From Hermodice carunculata (Eukaryota; Annelida; Polychaeta; Eunicida; Amphinomidae), in assembly GCA_964020975.1 (NCBI GenBank), contig OZ026630.1, forward strand, positions 65,319,013-65,383,012: a stretch of 64,000 nt of DNA. Reading direction: 5' to 3'. The stretch's first letter is position 1. Every line of letters begins with the position of its first letter. Of this stretch, positions 58,878 through 64,000 are shown piece by piece. The translations under genes were made by a program, and so were the position numbers. The notes under the pieces were generated by a model. It saw nothing but the letters and a program-made list of their open reading frames with translations. It ran no database searches and was not told the DNA's origin.

Positions 58878-60775
58878 CAGTACACGTGCAAAGTATCATT
58901 ATGCATTGAGATTCGTAAAAAATAACAAGGATATGTCTGCTGCTAGTCAGCTGGCAAATGCCATGACAGATAATCACTGTAAAGATTTTTGGACTGTGGT
59001 TAAAAAAAAAAATAAGGACCAAAACGAAAAAGAGGTCTGGCGTCGTCGACAATAAGACGAATCCTCGTGATATTGCCAATGTCTTTGCAGAAAAGTAGGA
59101 AATGTTGTACAATTCAGGATCTTATGACACAAATGAAATGGATGAACTGAAGAAAAACATTAATCATAAAATACAGACTAGTCATGAGTCTGACAGCAAA
59201 TGTTCCACATTGGCAGTGTCAGTTGAGAATATTCAATCTGCAATTAAATATTTAAAATTAGGAAAATATGACGGTAACCAGGGACATTATTCTGACCATA
59301 TAGTGCATGGAACTTTAAGGTTGGAAATATATCTATCCCTGTTATTTTCATCAATGATACGTCATGGTTAATCTCCTGTTGCTTTATAAAAAAATTCTTT
59401 GAATTTGATACCGAAAAACAAACATAAATCTTTGAGTGATTCTGACAACTATAGAGGCATTGCCCTTGGCAGTATTTTGGGTAAATTGTTAGACTAGGTT
59501 AATATATCTGAAAACTATGATGTCTTAAATTCTTCTGAGCTTTAGTTTGGTTTTAAACATGGATGTTCTACGTCACAGTGTACTTTCGTTTTGAATGAAT
59601 GTATTTAATATTACAATATGCATGATACAGACGTACAAGTTGTGTTTCTAGACGCAACAAAAGCTTTAATAGAGTAATATCAAACTTTGTAATCTATTGT
59701 TAGATAGAGGTATGAGTCCAGTGATAGGTAGATTATTTTTAAATATGTATACTCAGCAAAATGTGAAGGTTGTCTGTCATAATGGTGTCAAACAAGGCGG
59801 AGTTCCATCCCTTATTTTATTTTGCGTGTACATAGATGAGTTGCTTATGCGTTCAAAAACACCAGGTTTCGGATGCTATATATGTCACACTTTTGTAGGA
59901 GCACTGGCATATGCTGATGACGTGGCACTTTTGGCGCCGACTTCAGTTTCCATTTCCAAGATGTTAGAAGTTTGTTCTAAATTTGCTAAAGAATATAATG
60001 TCCTTTTTAATCCTCCCAAATCTAAGCACTTGGTTCTTGGCAATACAGATTCATATCTTGGTGTTCTTTTAGATGATCCCATTTTTTAGAGTAAAGTTAA
60101 TCAATTCGAGCACCTTGGCAATATCATTGGTAAGAACGCTTTGCGGGACAGTATTGAGACCTGTATCCGACATTTTCAGACACAGGTCAATATCTTAATG
60201 GCTCAGTTTGGTAAAGTTTTTCCAGACGCCAGATATCAACTATTCAAAACGTACTGCATGCCGCTGTATGGTTGCCAATTATGGGATCTCTCTAAAACAG
60301 AAGTTGAACATTTCTATATCGCTTGGAGAAAAGCGATTCGATTTATCTGGCGACTTCCTTATAGGTGCCATAATATATTATTGCCACTCATTTGTGAAGA
60401 TGTACCTGTTGATACACAACTACACAAAAGGTTTATGAAGTTTTTTCACGGGATTGTAAACAGCAACAATAAAGTTGTTAATATATGTGGGCAACTTGCT
60501 GTAGACGGAAGTCAATCAGCAGTATGCAACTCAATGGATTTAATGCTTTCAAGGTACAAAATTGACAAATACAATCTGAAGAAGGTAAACTTAAGTTCCT
60601 GTTTGAAGCGCATCCACAGTAGCACACCCTCTGTAGCTAATACCATAGTTGATGGAAACAATTGTATTGCACAATTTGTCAGAGAACTTTGCCTTGCTCG
60701 CGTTGGCAAATTAAATACTAAATTCTCACGGCAAAATATTTGTGTAGTTGTATCACGATCGAGGATGTGACCAAG
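58878..60775 (+). mobile_element. Second L2/CR1-like LINE, 5'-truncated
   Basis: Starts directly after the TCAA tail of the previous LINE. Blocks in order: RAKYHYALRFVKNNKD, KDFWTVVKKKNK, SVENIQSAIKYLKLGKYDG, SDNYRGIALGSILGKL, FGFKHGCSTSQCTF, HNGVKQGGVPSLILFCVYID, FVGALAYADDVALLAPTS (YADD active site), FEHLGNIIG and YCMPLYGCQLWDLS. At least three frames are needed, so frameshifts and stops break it. The longest intact pieces are 59697-60089 and 60141-60770. The endonuclease half is missing and no 3' tail was recognised. Confidence 0.8.
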
Positions 60776-63458
60776 CTGGGACACGAAGAGACGAAAAAAA
60801 AATCCCGGGTTCTCCACCCCACCCCCTACGTAAACTGGAATGTTTGATATTTGTACATCTCAGCCAAATTCCATGCCATTTTGAAACAATAATCTTCAAC
60901 ACAAAAAGAGGATTTCCAAATTGAAAGCAGGAAAAGCGCGGGTGGAGAAGTCACATCTCCGCATGATGAAGGAATTCTGGTACGGGCCTTTTTTTTTTTT
61001 GATCCACCATAAGGTTTCCTAATTGTAATTCCCGAACCAACCAAGATGCTATTTTCATCTCATCGATGTCTTCTGTTCAAAGCTAACGTAAGGTGCACGC
61101 AAAATGTCACGTAGAGCTGCCATTTTGGCAGACAAGCATGTCCGGACTCTGATCCGAGGTCTGAGTGCGTCTGCGCATGTCCGGACTGTGGTCCAAAATC
61201 CGAGCACGTCTGCGCATGTCCGGACTCGGACAATCCGAGAGGTACGCCTAACATGGGCCTATTTGCGGTCACCCTCCACTAAAGAAAAGCGCCATTTTTG
61301 GCAAAAAGTAAAATCCACAGAAACTTCAAAAAAGGTATTGTTTTTACTTCTCTCGATTCCTTGATCCACTGGTGCCATATTCTGAAGAACCTCCACATAT
61401 GGTTTGGTTTATCACCAACAGAATCGAAATGCATAGGCCTATATATCGCAACAGGATTTGGGTGCGGGTACACACATGGCAATATTGTGAATGTGCCAAC
61501 GGTTAGATTTTGGTTTCCAACGTGGCAACAAGTGATTGGTTGTAGTTTTTAACTGTGTAAGACTGAGCAGGTTATAATTTTACATTGTGGATGGATAAAC
61601 TGCTAGATTGGAGAAAATTGTAAACTACTGGTAGAGATGGACTTGGCAATCACTCCAGAGCAATGAAAATTTTGTCTTTCATTCTACAGTGGTTAAGTTA
61701 TCACAAGGCCACCGTAAACTTATAATACTAAATGGAGCTAAGAGTTGCACAGTAGCTGCTCTAATGGCAGTGTAATATTTAACATGGTATGTGGTGACCG
61801 GATTGCCACATTTTTTTTTAGGAAAAAAGCCAAATTTACATGTTAAAACACATCAATTTAGATGCAGAATCATACTGTCTTGGAAGAGCCTAATAGATTA
61901 TGATATTCTCTACCTCAAAAGTTTAAATTGTGATGATCAGTGGTGAATTCTTTACATATTAGTGGGCAAGGTGAGCATGTATATGTATCCTGTAGCTGTT
62001 GGGCAAGGTGACAAATTTATTATCATTATGTGTAGTCATAATTTCAGAAATGAAGAGAACCTTGTTCCTTGTCTTTAAACAAAATGTTGCAGTGTATTCT
62101 CAGCATCAAAATAATCATGGCGATCTACTGTGGATCCTTTTGCCTCACTGTTCTGGTGGACAAGGTGAGCATAAATTGCAGATCTTTAGCCATTGGGCAA
62201 GGTGACACTTTGCTCACCGTATGACAGTGTTTCCATTCTAGGGAATTTTTTCAGGGGGTCACTAGGAGGGAAATTCAGGGGAAAAGACTGTATTTTCACC
62301 AGTTATACATGTAAATAAACAAGACTTGTTACCCTTTAGAATTTTCTCAAAGGTTGTTTCAAGTTTTAAAAGAGTAAGCAGTGTTTTCCCCAGATAATTC
62401 TAGCTGTGTAGTGGGATTTCCATATTTAACCTAATTTGAGCATATTTCAAGAATTACAGCCCTACAATGTGTGGGGCCCTGGGGAGCAACCTGGGTAATA
62501 TACCCCCATTTAGGGGTTAACAGAAACACTGTATGGAATTTTATTTGCTTGGTAGTTAACTTTTATGTAAGATGTTGGGGGAAGCTTTTTTTCTAGACCT
62601 CTGTGGCACAGATTGATAGCCCAAATATAGCAAGTCACTGAATATTTCTTTAATTCCAGTTTGATGTGGGAAAACATTTGGAACATTGCAGAAAGAACTA
62701 TCGCAGAAAGAGGAAATTGTAAAGTATCCTGGAAAAGCCTGACTTCCGATAAAATTATTTTTGTAACTAAATTCTTTTTTCTCATGGGAGTGATGAATCT
62801 GAAGATACATTGACAGAGCATTCTACAACTACATTAAACACTCTAGACCTTAAAATAAGAACTACAAGGCCAGGATCTGTATCCAGTGTTTCTGAGCAGT
62901 GTTTCTGAACTTTGTTCAAATCTTGGTCTGTTCTTGAGAAATTGGGGTGCCAAACATACCTGCACACCTGCCTGCATGGCTAATCACTGCAATCCATCAA
63001 CACAAACAGGATCCCTTTAGGGGGTGCAGGTGCCTTGATATATGTGAAAGTAATATGATCCTCTGATTTGTGATACATGAATTTTGACAGTGATGTGTGA
63101 AACTAATACACTGATACAATTGTACCTGCTATAAGGACCACTTCCATGAGAGAACACATTTAAGAATGCCCTTTCAAGACAGTGGTGTTATTTCTTTGAT
63201 AATATACCTGCAATATGTGACCACTTTCATCTGGCATCAGGGGTGGTCTTAAATAGCAGGTACTATTGTAATTGATTATTGTGATTTGTGATATATGTAA
63301 CCTAGATGGCTCTGATTTGTGATATGCACCAGAAAAGGGGTAGTGATATTCAAAAGTAAGTGCCCTCATATTTGTGATTTAAAAAAAAAGCCTATAAGGG
63401 TCAGAGGCCCTCAAACAGGCACTCAATGGGGACAGGAGATGCCTGTCATACTTTTTTT
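60776..63458. other. Stretch without recognised gene
   Basis: A CG-richer section (about 60930-61260) includes a three-copy 38-bp tandem repeat and GCCATTTTGGC words. The rest is AT-rich. GGGCAAGGTGA or a variant appears four times (61964, 62001, 62155, 62194) in two duplicated pairs about 190 bp apart. Confidence 0.45.
61136..61240 (+). repeat. 38-bp tandem repeat with GCATGTCCGGACT core
   Basis: Three imperfect copies, each starting GCATGTCCGGACT (the last two preceded by TCTGCG), then a CCGAG-containing segment. CpG-rich, unlike the surroundings. TCTGCGCATG resembles half of an NRF1 site, but this may be chance. Confidence 0.6.
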
Positions 63459-64000
63459 TAGCTCTGCTGACCGAAAGTCGTAGTGCTTATGCGACCCCTC
63501 ATGTCTCCGTCCCTCTGTCTGTAAATTTTTGCTCATTAGCGCGATACCGTCCACAGTTTTCAAGTTAGCCCAAGATAATTTTCAGGGCTTATAGGGGGTA
63601 TGAAAATCCAGGCCGAGTTCGATATTGGTGGCGCCACCTGGCATTATGTAGTATAGTGGTCAAAATTTGAAAATCTTGTTAACACTCTAGCATCTTTATT
63701 TTGTTGGTGGATCTTCACCAAATTTGGTGAGATTCTGGGGGAGGTCAAAGTCTAAATTGCTAATGATACTAGTGGGGCCACCTATAATTTGATGGAAATT
63801 ATGAGCCAAAATATGTTTTAAGATGTAAAATTCCATATCTTGAAAAGTAAGTGGATTAGAGGTGCCAAATTTATATGATGTATAGACAATGTACAAAGCT
63901 GGAATTGTGTATAATATCTTTGACCTTGACCAATTTTTGTAAGGTCACCATGCCTGTAACATTGAACAGGGCTCCAAAATTCCTATGATCCGACATTCCG
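63459..64000 (+). mobile_element. Start of another hairpin-type element, runs off the window
   Basis: Begins TTAGCTCTGCTGACCGAAAG, followed by GTCTCCGTCCCTCTGTCTG and an interior with GGTGGCGCCACCTGGCA (63627-63643) and TTGACCTTGACC...AAGGTCACC (about 63919-63948). It has the same layout as the A and B elements and a CTCF-like word on the opposite strand, but otherwise different sequence. The far end is outside the window. Confidence 0.6.

Noticed and set aside
61104-61364. 86-codon frame over the 38-bp tandem repeat
   Set aside because: The peptide repeats (SAHVRT) simply reflect the tandem DNA repeat.

Overview
The window is invertebrate animal DNA, AT-rich and dominated by transposable elements. 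The element mix (hairpin-bounded repeats with CCGT/GGTC microsatellites, Penelope-type reverse transcriptases, Ngaro- and DIRS-like tyrosine-recombinase retroelements, L2/CR1-like LINEs) suggests a marine invertebrate such as a mollusc, amphioxus or hemichordate. I cannot place it more closely from sequence alone. Only one host gene looks intact: a family-92 (DUF23) glycosyltransferase at 24.6-26.1 kb. A decayed Ras-type GTPase retrocopy lies at 2.6-3.2 kb.

Layout. 0-6.2 kb: three copies of a dispersed repeat, two of them split by different terminal-inverted-repeat (TIR) elements, plus the Ras pseudogene and a long imperfect hairpin. 6.2-17.4 kb: an 11 kb array of ~510-bp cassettes in two related families (called A and B here), bounded by palindromic start and end hairpins, with copies nested inside copies at one preferred internal site. 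Most cassettes carry a CTCF-like motif. 17.4-24.5 kb: a CpG-richer stretch, a GGTC-type hairpin element, and a ~105-bp tandem repeat split by two TIR elements. 24.6-26.1 kb: the glycosyltransferase. 27.0-35.9 kb: a Ngaro-like fossil with A1...B1-A2-B2 terminal repeats, carrying three younger insertions. 35.9-41.1 kb: a TIR transposon lying between two TA microsatellites, whose CXC-type gene is split by a Penelope-like element. 41.3-42.2 kb: a large inverted repeat. 43.5-48.0 kb: a second, longer Penelope-like copy with a GIY-YIG domain upstream of its reverse transcriptase. 51.3-55.2 kb: a DIRS-like fossil. 58.2-60.8 kb: two abutting LINE fragments. From 63.46 kb: another hairpin-type element running off the window.

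Main result. At least four families with different interiors share one architecture: a palindrome at one end, a CCGT- or GGTC-type microsatellite, an interior of tandem cassettes, and a second palindrome followed by CTTGTT. Where an uninterrupted copy allows comparison, insertion left no obvious target duplication. This fits non-autonomous rolling-circle (Helitron/Helentron-type) elements. They repeatedly deliver CTCF-like sites and paired nuclear-receptor half-sites (TGACCTTGACC / AAGGTCA). No gene for moving them is present in the window.
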